Source of the DNA: Paenibacillus methanolicus
Lineage (GTDB): Bacteria; Bacillota; Bacilli; Paenibacillales; Paenibacillaceae
NCBI RefSeq assembly: GCF_008124765.1
Contig: NZ_VNHS01000007.1
Span: 310,001 to 374,000, forward strand
Direction of reading: 5' to 3'
Length of the DNA: 64,000 bases
Below the pieces are notes generated by a model. That model had not been told where the DNA came from. It ran no database searches and saw only the letters and a list, made by a program, of their open reading frames with translations. A program made the position numbers and the translations under genes. Each line of letters opens with the position of its first letter. Position 1 is the first letter of the stretch. Below, piece after piece: positions 1 through 7,466 of this stretch.

Positions 1-2
1 CC

Positions 3-113
3 TGGGCCGTGTTCGGCATCGCCGTCTTGCTGCTGGCTTTCGTGTTGATCAAGCGGGCTTGGCAGGCTTCTAGGGAGCAAGCGCGGCAAGCGCAGGATCA
101 GCCGGGTTCGTAA
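3..113 (+). CDS. C-terminal end of a membrane protein (partial)
   Basis: An open frame runs in from the left edge and stops at TAA 111-113. The visible 36 residues are one hydrophobic segment (WAVFGIAVLLLAFVLI) followed by a polar tail rich in Arg, Gln and Ala. This looks like the last transmembrane helix and cytoplasmic tail of a transporter or other integral membrane protein. The family cannot be decided from the fragment. Confidence 0.6.
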   Translation, partial: WAVFGIAVLLLAFVLIKRAWQASREQARQAQDQPGS

Positions 114-200
114 CATGGGGGAGATTGAGTTCGGAGTCGGGGACGGCGGCGTAAAAGGTGATGCTCGTATGAGACGCGCTGCTTTTCGCCGCCTCTTGGC

Positions 201-698
201 TCAATCAGAAGTAAAAGACGTCGTTACCTTTTGTTTCAACGGTTGCGTAGCCCGGATCAATTGATCTTGTCGATCCAGCTCGTACAAGGCCTCTTGTACA
301 GTGGAATGGCTGAAGTTCTGTACAACGATCTGGTTTTCGATCAACAAGACAGGACCATTCCAATTTCTGTCTATATAATCGGCAAGGCCTGCTTTCGTAC
401 AAATCCAACCCCATCGTTGCTCACCGGTACTGAACGTGACCGTAAATTCAATATGCTCCAACGAGTTCTCGCCGTCATCGCGAATGTAATCGTCGAATTT
501 CCAGCTATCGATTACAGGTACATTGACGCTTGAGTCATTGAAGTAACTTCTAGGGAACCATCTCGTTCGATTATTATCGCCTAGCACTTTGATTTGCGCT
601 TTCTCCGAATCTTCTTCTAAAATCTCGTATCGTTGGCCGCGCGTCAAGGCGTCCCTATAGAGACCAACACACACGCAAACTAGCGTCGTAGATGACAT
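201..698 (-). CDS. Hypothetical protein, possibly immunity-like, 165 aa
   Basis: A soluble 165-residue protein of no family I can name. The first 50 residues (LTRGQRYEIL through WFPRSYF) look like a small beta-barrel or SH3-like module. The central part is rich in aromatic and acidic residues and the C-terminal third is helical. There is no signal peptide or membrane segment. It lies 27 bp downstream of the HU-like gene on the same strand, so the two may be co-transcribed. Its neighbours include several immunity-type families, so an immunity role is possible by context only. Confidence 0.6.
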   Translation of the reverse strand: MSSTTLVCVCVGLYRDALTRGQRYEILEEDSEKAQIKVLGDNNRTRWFPRSYFNDSSVNVPVIDSWKFDDYIRDDGENSLEHIEFTVTFSTGEQRWGWICTKAGLADYIDRNWNGPVLLIENQIVVQNFSHSTVQEALYELDRQDQLIRATQPLKQKVTTSFTSD

Positions 699-725
699 TC
701 AGCTTCACCTTTCCAAGCGCGTCGC

Positions 726-1007
726 TTAGCTTTGTTGGTTTATGATTCGCAATAATTCAGCACTTGCATCGAATGTAATTTCCGCTGTAGGGGAGATGAC
801 GATCTCAACGCCAGTTACCGGATTTCTCCCGATTCTCTCCGGCTTTATAATCTTGCGAAACACGCCGAATTCCGGCAAATCAACCTCAGCTTCCTGTTGC
901 AACCCTCTGCAAATCTCGTCCAGTAACTCGTCGACGATGCCCGCGACCTGAAGTTCTTCGATACACAATCTCACGGTTAGCATATGAATAATATCTTCTT
1001 TTTGCAT
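726..1007 (-). CDS. Divergent HU/IHF-family DNA-binding protein
   Basis: 93 residues with the HU fold signature. The N-terminal helices (KEDIIHMLTVRL) are followed by EFGVFRKIIKPERIGRNPVTG, which matches the HU segment GFGTF..R.GRNPqTG where the beta-arm leaves the body. The arm and C-terminal helix (TAEITFDASAELLRII) follow. It differs from ordinary HU by a very acidic middle (LDEICRGLQQEAEVDL) and few lysines, so it may be a specialised or phage-derived paralogue. The ATG is supported by GGGAG nine bases upstream. It probably binds DNA as a dimer. The assignment rests on the RIGRNPVTG core. Confidence 0.72.
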   Translation of the reverse strand: MQKEDIIHMLTVRLCIEELQVAGIVDELLDEICRGLQQEAEVDLPEFGVFRKIIKPERIGRNPVTGVEIVISPTAEITFDASAELLRIINQQS

Positions 1008-1110
1008 GATTGCAGCTCCCTGGTTGTTTAATAATTTGTGTCGCGAATTCAGCTCCGGTTAAGACAAGTAGAGTAGCATCGCATTTCCACTCGAAGCGGC
1101 AACTTGATAT

Positions 1111-1132
1111 ATAGCCGCCGATTGGCGGCTAT
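1111..1132. terminator. Hairpin in the divergent intergenic region
   Basis: A perfect 9-bp stem (ATAGCCGCC, loop GATT, GGCGGCTAT). No T-run follows on either side. It lies between the divergent HU-like gene and the small membrane-protein gene, so it may be an orphan terminator or an operator. Confidence 0.35.
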
Positions 1133-1275
1133 TTGAGTTGGTCAGGGCATAAATTCCTGATGGAATCATTCAATCAACAAGTGCTTAATATAGCTTTTTT
1201 ACACAAAATGGCGATTTCCTTCAAAGTAAACGATATAATATGAGGATATTTGACATCAAGGAGAGCCGAGAAAAG

Positions 1276-1353
1276 ATGAAGGATTGGAAAGTAAATGTAA
1301 ATGTGAATGTGAATTGGTTGATTAAGGTTGTATTGGCAGGTGGAATTCAATGA
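1276..1353 (+). CDS. Small 25-residue ORF translationally coupled to the next gene
   Basis: ATG 1276 follows AAGGAG (1258-1263) at 12 bases. The 25 codons include the dipeptide run VNVNVNVN, encoded by AATGTAAATGTGAATGTGAA. The stop TGA 1351-1353 overlaps the ATG of the following gene (ATGA, 1350-1353), which is typical of translational coupling. The next gene has no clear ribosome-binding site of its own, so this peptide may act as a leader that delivers ribosomes. Expression is inferred only from the site and the overlap. Confidence 0.4.
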   Translation: MKDWKVNVNVNVNWLIKVVLAGGIQ

Positions 1354-1868
1354 AGTATTCAAAAATGGATCTAACTTCTATTTCGTTCCTGATTTTTAAA
1401 ATGGCGATCATTGCGACTTTCATTGAAGCGATGGGTAGCTTCATTTATGGCGATTTCGCGATAGACGATCTTTTGCTGGCGTTTTTGATTTACTGCGTGG
1501 GCCTGTCTTTTATATATGGATGTGCTTTAATTTTGCCGCCCAAAACGAAGTATAACCCCTTAACGCTGGGCAATGACATCTTAGAGTCGATTTATCCTGA
1601 GGCTATTGGTGACCTGTATGTGGATGATGAAAAAAGAGGCGTGTTTAAGGTCAATACAATGAAAATTGATGGTGTTTCATGTAGAGAATTCGAGCCAATC
1701 GAGAATGCCTTTGAACTTTTTGTCATGTTAAACACCTATCAAAAAGTGCTTGTTACCATTCAGACAAACCGATCCAAGGAGATCTACACCCATCTTGAGC
1801 TATACAAGGAAAACGCTAAATTTATGATAGAGCATCCGGGGGTTACAAAAGCGTTTTCGAAAAGCTGA
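1350..1868 (+). CDS. Hypothetical two-TM membrane protein
   Basis: 172 residues. Two hydrophobic segments (about residues 10-35 and 40-62) are followed by a soluble C-terminal domain of about 110 residues that begins at PPKTKYNPLTLG. The family is unknown to me. The start ATG overlaps the stop of the preceding 25-codon ORF, implying coupled translation. The topology of a short helical hairpin with a cytosolic domain occurs in sensors and in immunity proteins against membrane toxins, but nothing specific shows function. Confidence 0.65.
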   Translation: MKYSKMDLTSISFLIFKMAIIATFIEAMGSFIYGDFAIDDLLLAFLIYCVGLSFIYGCALILPPKTKYNPLTLGNDILESIYPEAIGDLYVDDEKRGVFKVNTMKIDGVSCREFEPIENAFELFVMLNTYQKVLVTIQTNRSKEIYTHLELYKENAKFMIEHPGVTKAFSKS

Positions 1869-1910
1869 GTAAGCGAGAACCGGAGCACTTGGTTATAAGG
1901 AGAGAATATT

Positions 1911-2285
1911 TTGAATCAAAAAGAATTCGAGGCCGTCATCAGGCTGCCCGCGAATATCCGGTACGAGTACTTTGTAAAGAAGGTCGTTGATTTCGAGGAG
2001 ATTTGGGGATTGTATGATGATGGCTGGGCGATGACTTCGGATGATAACGGGAATTTGCTGCTTCCATTCTGGCCAAAGAAAGAATTTGCGGAGTATTGCG
2101 CTTCTGAAGAGTGGTCTAATTACAACGCTCATCGTATCTCGTTAGAGGCATTTATTAATGACTGGCTGCCCGGTATGCAGAAAGATCGGCATAAGCCGTC
2201 GATTTTTTGGAATAGAGATGACTCCGCAGTTATGGAGATTCATGTGCTGCTGAATGATCTAGAGCAGGAACTTGAAAATTACTAA
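1911..2285 (+). CDS. DUF2750 family protein
   Basis: 124 residues that match the DUF2750 pattern: an N-terminal helix, WGLYDDGWAM, LLPFWPKKEFAEYCASEEW, then ISLEAFINDWLPGM. This family often lies in immunity-type clusters and its molecular role is unknown. The start is TTG 1911 preceded by AAGGAG (about 1899-1904). The protein is soluble and acidic with no signal sequence. Adjacent genes on the same strand are small and unrelated, as in poly-immunity loci. Confidence 0.72.
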   Translation: MNQKEFEAVIRLPANIRYEYFVKKVVDFEEIWGLYDDGWAMTSDDNGNLLLPFWPKKEFAEYCASEEWSNYNAHRISLEAFINDWLPGMQKDRHKPSIFWNRDDSAVMEIHVLLNDLEQELENY

Positions 2286-2367
2286 CCGATCGCGGCGCTA
2301 ACGGGGGACTTCTATTCATCCAACATTATTAATAGAGCAGTTGCCTAGCGGCGGCGAGGAGATGTGT

Positions 2368-2817
2368 ATGAGGGAGAGCGAGAGAGAAATGATCAATGCT
2401 ATCTCCGACGTAAGACTTAAGAGGATTATGAATACTGTTGTTGACTCCCCCTACGAATGTTCTGAAGAAGAAATAAAATCTGCCGTAAGCGAATATTTGC
2501 CCAGCCATTCTTGCGGTGCTGCGGCACTAACTTACTTTGCAATAATCGCGCATATTTGTTATTACCGAGATGGTTTGCAAGAGGATTTGTTGAAAATAGC
2601 ACTTGTACCAACTGTATATTTTGGTATAACAGACTCAGGAAAAGTAATCGAATGGGTGCAACGTAACGTTACTGTTGTGCAAGTGTTTAAGGGGGCCACA
2701 GGATGCGAAACAACAAAGGCCGGAAGGAAATGGATAGTGGAAAAGCTGCCTGAGTATGAGAATCTTATAAAGGAGTTAATTGAACAAATTAGCGAGGAAG
2801 ACCGATCGGTTAATTAG
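2368..2817 (+). CDS. Hypothetical protein, 149 aa
   Basis: Family not recognised. I take the start at ATG 2368 because GGAG lies six bases before it; ATG 2362 and an upstream TTG 2341 are alternatives. The N-terminal half is helical (ESEREMINAISDVRLKRIMNTVV), with a moderately hydrophobic stretch (AALTYFAIIAHICYY). The C-terminal part is acidic and helical. The protein contains several cysteines with no clear metal motif. It is probably soluble and of the same accessory group as its neighbours. Confidence 0.55.
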   Translation: MRESEREMINAISDVRLKRIMNTVVDSPYECSEEEIKSAVSEYLPSHSCGAAALTYFAIIAHICYYRDGLQEDLLKIALVPTVYFGITDSGKVIEWVQRNVTVVQVFKGATGCETTKAGRKWIVEKLPEYENLIKELIEQISEEDRSVN

Positions 2818-2877
2818 AAAGCTCGATTATCCCTCAGTAAACCAGGGGGACATTATTCGTTAAGGGGGAGGCTTAAC

Positions 2878-3735
2878 ATGCGGCCCGACGTATACGGCGC
2901 CGTCGTCGACGAGGCGACGAGGTGCAAGCACTATCATTCCGAACTTGACATTATCGCGCTCAAATTTGGCTGCTGCGATCGCTATTATCCATGCTATGAA
3001 TGCCATCTCGAGGCAGCGGATCATCCGCCGAAGCCATGGCCGAGGTCGCGCGCGGAGGAGCCTGCCGTCTTATGCGGCGCCTGCGGTCATGAAATGACCG
3101 TCCAGGCTTACAAGGAAAGCGGCTTCCAATGCCCGTCGTGCCAAGCGGCGTTCAATCCGGGTTGTCAGCTTCATTACGATCTTTATTTCGAGGAGAACAG
3201 CGGCATGGACGGGATTAAACGAGCTGAACGGCTATGGAGGCGTATTATCGAGAAAGGTTCGAGCGTGGAAGCGAACTTTGAGGAAGCCTTAAATTTGCAG
3301 CCCGGCGCTACAGAGGAAGATTTCCAGCTTCTCGAACGAACCCTTGGCGTCACGCTCCCGGAAGAATTGAAAAGTTTCTATCGCATCCATAATGGCCAGG
3401 TTTGGAATATGGGGAGTAGTTGCTTTGTTCGAAATTTGACGCTATCCCCGATTTCCGGAATTATCGAGAACTGGACTTTTCTGCAGGAGGAATTCGATCC
3501 TGATGATCTAGAGGCGGAGGAGATCGATCACGAAATCAAGCCCTGCCTTTGGAATCCGAAGTGGATTCCAATTGCAAGCAATGGTGGCGGGGATTATCTG
3601 TGTATCGATACAGACCCGTCGGAAGCCGGAGTCGTCGGACAAGTGCTTTATTATTGGCATGATTGGGGAAATCGCTCCGTTGAGGGGAAGAGTCTGTTTG
3701 CATTCATCGACATTTGTTTGGCGGAAGAGGAGTAG
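2878..3735 (+). CDS. CHY-type zinc finger fused to SMI1/KNR4 (SUKH) domain
   Basis: 285 residues. Residues 1-105 form a CHY zinc finger: CKHYHSELDIIALKFGCC, CYECH, CGACGHEM and CPSCQAAFNPGC supply the Cys/His zinc ligands. Residues 140-285 form a SUKH/SMI1-KNR4 domain (ATEEDFQLLERTLGVTLPEELKSFYRIHNGQ, then WIPIASNGGGDYLCIDTDP and YYWHDWGNRSVEGKSLFAFI). SUKH domains act as immunity proteins or binding modules. CHY fingers in Firmicutes are usually separate proteins of about 110 residues, so this is an unusual fusion. The ATG follows a GGGGGAGG-type site. A degraded copy lies at 24705-25134. Confidence 0.82.
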   Translation: MRPDVYGAVVDEATRCKHYHSELDIIALKFGCCDRYYPCYECHLEAADHPPKPWPRSRAEEPAVLCGACGHEMTVQAYKESGFQCPSCQAAFNPGCQLHYDLYFEENSGMDGIKRAERLWRRIIEKGSSVEANFEEALNLQPGATEEDFQLLERTLGVTLPEELKSFYRIHNGQVWNMGSSCFVRNLTLSPISGIIENWTFLQEEFDPDDLEAEEIDHEIKPCLWNPKWIPIASNGGGDYLCIDTDPSEAGVVGQVLYYWHDWGNRSVEGKSLFAFIDICLAEEE

Positions 3736-3776
3736 TTGCTTTCGGTAAGGCTTTCAACAGGCAAGACAATGAAGCC

Positions 3777-3810
3777 GGGACCCCATCCGATCAGGAGCGG
3801 GTCCCTTTTT
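3777..3810 (+). terminator. Rho-independent terminator after the CHY-SUKH gene
   Basis: Stem GGGACCC/GGGTCCC with loop CATCCGATCAGGAGC, followed by TTTTT. Nearly the same hairpin, including the loop sequence, recurs at 26334-26366 after the anti-sigma gene. Confidence 0.75.
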
Positions 3811-3920
3811 CTCGACCAGGGGCGCTATCTCCGATGCTACCCACCGCAAGAGTTTACGCTTGCAGGAGAAGTAGTAGATAATGGGAGTATGGATAAGCAT
3901 CGATTGAGGAGGCGCATAAC

Positions 3921-4355
3921 TTGAGAGAAATTGATATTCGCGACTTATGGTTCGATTTTGCCGCAGCCTTCGTACAGAGAAAGAATGCATCGGGCTGGGA
4001 TGCGCTGTCCGTGCAAGAACAAGAAATTGCCGCTCTTTGGATGTTGGAGGCCGATGTATATAACGGAGGGTTTTTGCAGTTCTTTTGCAATGGCGGGGAA
4101 GAGGCTTATAACTATGCGGTTCGGGCATTACAAGCCATCGGGGCCGTCCACGCGCTGGACGTCGTCAAGTCCGGATATGCCTGTATCGAGCATTTGTCGG
4201 AAGATAACCGCCTCACTCAACTTTGGGATATTCCGACTTTTCTTACCGAAGAAGAGACCGCCATACTGGATAAGCTTGATGCGAGATTTTGGCAAGACCC
4301 GGATCGCATTGCGGAGTTGGCCTATCGTTATTACGTTGTGGGAGGTATTTCATGA
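3921..4355 (+). CDS. DMP19-family (DUF4375) protein
   Basis: 144 residues. The core AALWMLEADVYNGGFLQFFCNGGEEAYNYAVRALQAIGA matches the DMP19 signature, in which aromatic and acidic residues surround NGGF.QFF.N. DMP19 proteins are DNA-mimic or immunity-type proteins. The start is TTG 3921, with GAGGAGG at 3906-3912. The stop overlaps the start of the next gene as ATGA (4352-4355), so the pair is translationally coupled and probably functions together. Confidence 0.8.
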   Translation: MREIDIRDLWFDFAAAFVQRKNASGWDALSVQEQEIAALWMLEADVYNGGFLQFFCNGGEEAYNYAVRALQAIGAVHALDVVKSGYACIEHLSEDNRLTQLWDIPTFLTEEETAILDKLDARFWQDPDRIAELAYRYYVVGGIS

Positions 4356-7270
4356 ATCGATCGTATCAAATACTACCTTTTTCGCAGGTGAAGGAAAATT
4401 TGCCTAAAGATTGTTGGGCTTATTCTCGAAATGAAAGCAATAAAGGCGAATTTGAAGAAGAGCTTGTTGCTTATTTCTCGACAGACGCATGGCTGGACAA
4501 GCTGAATCTGGATATGCCTTTCGAAATGGACAACATCTTTCTCATTCTTGTCGACGGCAATCTATCTGTCCACAACTACATCTATAATAAAAATACGGAT
4601 GGCGCAACAGGGTTGATCGTGAAGGGAAATCTAACCGCTGGCAATATGCTTGTGGGTGGACAAGAAATTTACATAACAGGCAATTTGGCCGTTAACGAGC
4701 TTTTTTGGGGAGATTACAACCACGGTGATCTAAGGGTGGGTGGAGATGTAAATGCCGCCATTTTTGCTGCTACGGACGAATATCACGTAAGCATTACAGG
4801 TACTCAATACTCTAAACATCATCTAAGTGAATGGGACGAAGATGGAGATTGGAAACAATTAGACAGCGGTGACATCGAGCAATGGCTATGTGCCGAACTC
4901 TACGTGGAAGATGAAGATGAAGATGAAGAAGGTTTTCGCTTGACTCGTGGCCGTGAGGTGTTGGACAAACTGGATTCCGGGCAATCGCTTTTGAACCCCC
5001 TGATGACCGCATCTGTTGAACCTCCGCAAGAGGAGTGGGGCCGGTTTCGGGAGCGGGTCACGGTCGAGAAGATTGAAGAGATCCTCTCCTTGCCGATCGT
5101 CCAAGAAAAATATAACGACTACTACGATCTGGATCGAAATGGTTACTGGTTTGGCAAGTTATTCTTCGGATTTCGTTTGCCGGGACAAGGGAAGTGCCCT
5201 CGAGTAGATGTTGGCAAAGAAATCGTTCAACATCAAGGGGAAGAAGATTTTTGTTTTTTTCATTATGAAGTTCTCCTTGACGAACAAGGTCAAAAGTATA
5301 TTGGGCTCAGCTTTCAGGCAGGCAATGGCTATGAGCAACAATCGGAACAAATTATGCCCGATGATACCGATAAGTTAAAAAAGGCCATCTTTTATTTTGA
5401 AAAGCTTGCCCAAATAGTGCCGATTCATAACAAGAAATACATCGAAGACAAAAATGAGTTGGAAGCCATTGCCGCAGAGAAAGAACTTGTTATCCAAACG
5501 CTCATGAACCAAGAGGATCTCCTGGATCAGACATGCGAGCTTTTTGGCCATACCTTCCGCATCATCACCTTGAAACAGGCAGAACAGCTATTGCATGAGC
5601 TTATCCATCCGGGAGAAAACAGGAAGTTGTATTACTCGATATTGGCCAACTATGGCAGCTACGACACGGATAGACCTGCTTACTTTCTGCTTATGGAAGA
5701 GGATGCCCATCTCACCCATTTGGACATGGAACAGTTCGCCGATTGCGAAGAGCGGATTGGCTTCCGAATCGAAGGATATATATTCATGAGCCATCTAACC
5801 GTCGATCAGTACATGATGGCTTATGATACCGACTATTCACCGCCCCTTGTGGTTTTCGGGAATCTCCAGGCCAAACATATTTTCTTGAGCGGTCACAGCT
5901 TTTATGTTGGCGGCAATCTCCAATGCGAGTGCCTGTACGGCTTCTATAATCATGGAGAGTTGATCGTATCCGGGCAACTGGAGGCCGGAGTGGTGATTGC
6001 TAGAGATTTTCAAATGTGGATCAATCAAATACGGAGTAATGTTCTCATTGCCGATAATTGCATCCATGGTATGACTGTATTCGAGAATGAAGACAACACC
6101 TATGAAAGGATGTGGACGGTATACCCGTCCACTTTCCGATCCAAGGATGTTCTTCAAGAAGAACTCGTCGATCCGGATCACGATGGATGTTGGCCGAACG
6201 AGCAAATGCTTTTGAAAGCCTTTATCGATGGAAAAACAGTTACGGATGAAGCGAAGCGGAAGCAAAAATATGCTTCGTTTCCCGAAGAGCTGTCTGACAA
6301 ATTTCAAGAAGTCTTTGGTGATCCCATTTTCCAGAAGGAAACGAGTTATACGATAGCGCAAAAAGAGACAGCAAACGTCTTCTTTTACCATTCTAATGGC
6401 GACGAGTGGAAGCAAATAGGGTATACGAATTTTATACATCATTATGGTTTGCGAATTGTCTGGTATGCGCGGCAGAATAGATGGCAGCTCATACAAGATA
6501 TGTATGCCGAAGACGGGGATCTTGTCTGCATGTTTCCAAGTGAGCTCGAGGATGAATATGCCCCCTCCTTAGCCGTGAAATACTGGATTCCAGAAGCTGT
6601 TCAAGTGTTCAAGGCGGAGAGGAGGAGGTTGGAACAAATGAATCAGCCTCAGGATGACCTCCTATCCGTTCTCGTTGAGAAGGAGAACCATCCCGCTATT
6701 GACCGTATAGTGAAGGCGCTGGATTTGTACATACCTACTGGAACCATTGTCGCGACAGATCCGGTGGTAAGTATGGAAAGGTCAGGTTTTAAACGCCAAA
6801 CTCCTATTGGAACCTTTCCTGTTTATCTGTATTTTGATCATCAGTATGACCGGGTGGCCTGCGCGGAGTTGCGTTTCTCGGAAGAAGAAGTTCACACGTG
6901 GGAAATGGCTTTACTTCCTGAACAAGAAATGAAGGAACTCCAGGACGGCGAAGCATATGGATACCTGGTGGACTCCGGTTATGGTTGCTTCATGGATGCG
7001 GACAGTGCGAAGTCAATGATTCAGCATGAGCAGTTGTTGGAGAAACAGCTCGGTCATGATTTCATTAGTTACTATGATAATTTTCTAAGTGATTTGCTTG
7101 AAACCAAAGACGGCAACCTTGATTATGGTGAAATTGTTCCTGATCCCCAAAAGCCACATAATGTTGCCCTATTTTCTTCCGGATGGGGAGACGGCTTTTA
7201 TGTTTCCTATTTTGGACTTAATAAGGAAGGGGAAGTCGTTCGGCTTGTTACCGACTTTGGGGTGATTTGA
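4352..7270 (+). CDS. Composite protein: two polymer-forming-like beta modules plus C-terminal DUF4241
   Basis: 972 residues. The same architecture occurs twice: about residues 60-150 (LILVDGNLSVHNYIY, GLIVKGNLTAGNMLVGGQEIYITGNLAVNELFWGDYNHGDLRVGGDV) and about 485-560 (LVVFGNLQAKHIFLSGHSFYVGGNLQCECLYGFYNHGELIVSG). These short GNL-type repeats resemble bactofilin or parallel beta-helix rungs. Each is followed by a less conserved domain. Residues 780-972 match DUF4241 (TGTIVATDPVV, PIGTFPVYLYF, DSGYGCFMD, FSSGWGDGFYVSYFGLNKEG, TDFG), often annotated as an immunity-type domain. I chose ATG 4352 because it follows GGAGG and overlaps the DMP19 stop. The protein is acidic with no signal peptide, so it is probably cytosolic. 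Function is unknown. Confidence 0.78.
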   Translation: MNRSYQILPFSQVKENLPKDCWAYSRNESNKGEFEEELVAYFSTDAWLDKLNLDMPFEMDNIFLILVDGNLSVHNYIYNKNTDGATGLIVKGNLTAGNMLVGGQEIYITGNLAVNELFWGDYNHGDLRVGGDVNAAIFAATDEYHVSITGTQYSKHHLSEWDEDGDWKQLDSGDIEQWLCAELYVEDEDEDEEGFRLTRGREVLDKLDSGQSLLNPLMTASVEPPQEEWGRFRERVTVEKIEEILSLPIVQEKYNDYYDLDRNGYWFGKLFFGFRLPGQGKCPRVDVGKEIVQHQGEEDFCFFHYEVLLDEQGQKYIGLSFQAGNGYEQQSEQIMPDDTDKLKKAIFYFEKLAQIVPIHNKKYIEDKNELEAIAAEKELVIQTLMNQEDLLDQTCELFGHTFRIITLKQAEQLLHELIHPGENRKLYYSILANYGSYDTDRPAYFLLMEEDAHLTHLDMEQFADCEERIGFRIEGYIFMSHLTVDQYMMAYDTDYSPPLVVFGNLQAKHIFLSGHSFYVGGNLQCECLYGFYNHGELIVSGQLEAGVVIARDFQMWINQIRSNVLIADNCIHGMTVFENEDNTYERMWTVYPSTFRSKDVLQEELVDPDHDGCWPNEQMLLKAFIDGKTVTDEAKRKQKYASFPEELSDKFQEVFGDPIFQKETSYTIAQKETANVFFYHSNGDEWKQIGYTNFIHHYGLRIVWYARQNRWQLIQDMYAEDGDLVCMFPSELEDEYAPSLAVKYWIPEAVQVFKAERRRLEQMNQPQDDLLSVLVEKENHPAIDRIVKALDLYIPTGTIVATDPVVSMERSGFKRQTPIGTFPVYLYFDHQYDRVACAELRFSEEEVHTWEMALLPEQEMKELQDGEAYGYLVDSGYGCFMDADSAKSMIQHEQLLEKQLGHDFISYYDNFLSDLLETKDGNLDYGEIVPDPQKPHNVALFSSGWGDGFYVSYFGLNKEGEVVRLVTDFGVI

Positions 7271-7312
7271 GTTCCTTGCCGACCCATAACGCGCATTTGA
7301 ATTTTCCAATGA

Positions 7313-7343
7313 GGAAGCAGCTGTGGCAGCTGCTTCCTTTTTT
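7313..7343 (+). terminator. Rho-independent terminator
   Basis: Perfect 11-bp stem GGAAGCAGCTG/CAGCTGCTTCC with a TGG loop, followed by TTTTTT. It ends the DMP19-DUF4241 operon. Confidence 0.9.
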
Positions 7344-7413
7344 GATGAATCTAACGGTCGGCTGCCATTTCTCTATAGCGGGAGGGGAATTTATCATTAA
7401 AAATGAGTTGACT

Positions 7414-7428
7414 TTGACACAGTGTCAA
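7414..7428. promoter_or_regulatory. Perfect palindromic operator TTGACACAGTGTCAA
   Basis: A 15-bp palindrome (TTGACAC, central A, GTGTCAA) lies about 40 bp before the reductase gene and overlaps a possible -35 element. Its size and symmetry are typical of a TetR- or MerR-type repressor site. No candidate regulator gene is adjacent. Confidence 0.5.
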
Positions 7429-7466
7429 TCTTTTAAGATAAGGGGGAAAGGAGATGAGGTATCAGA

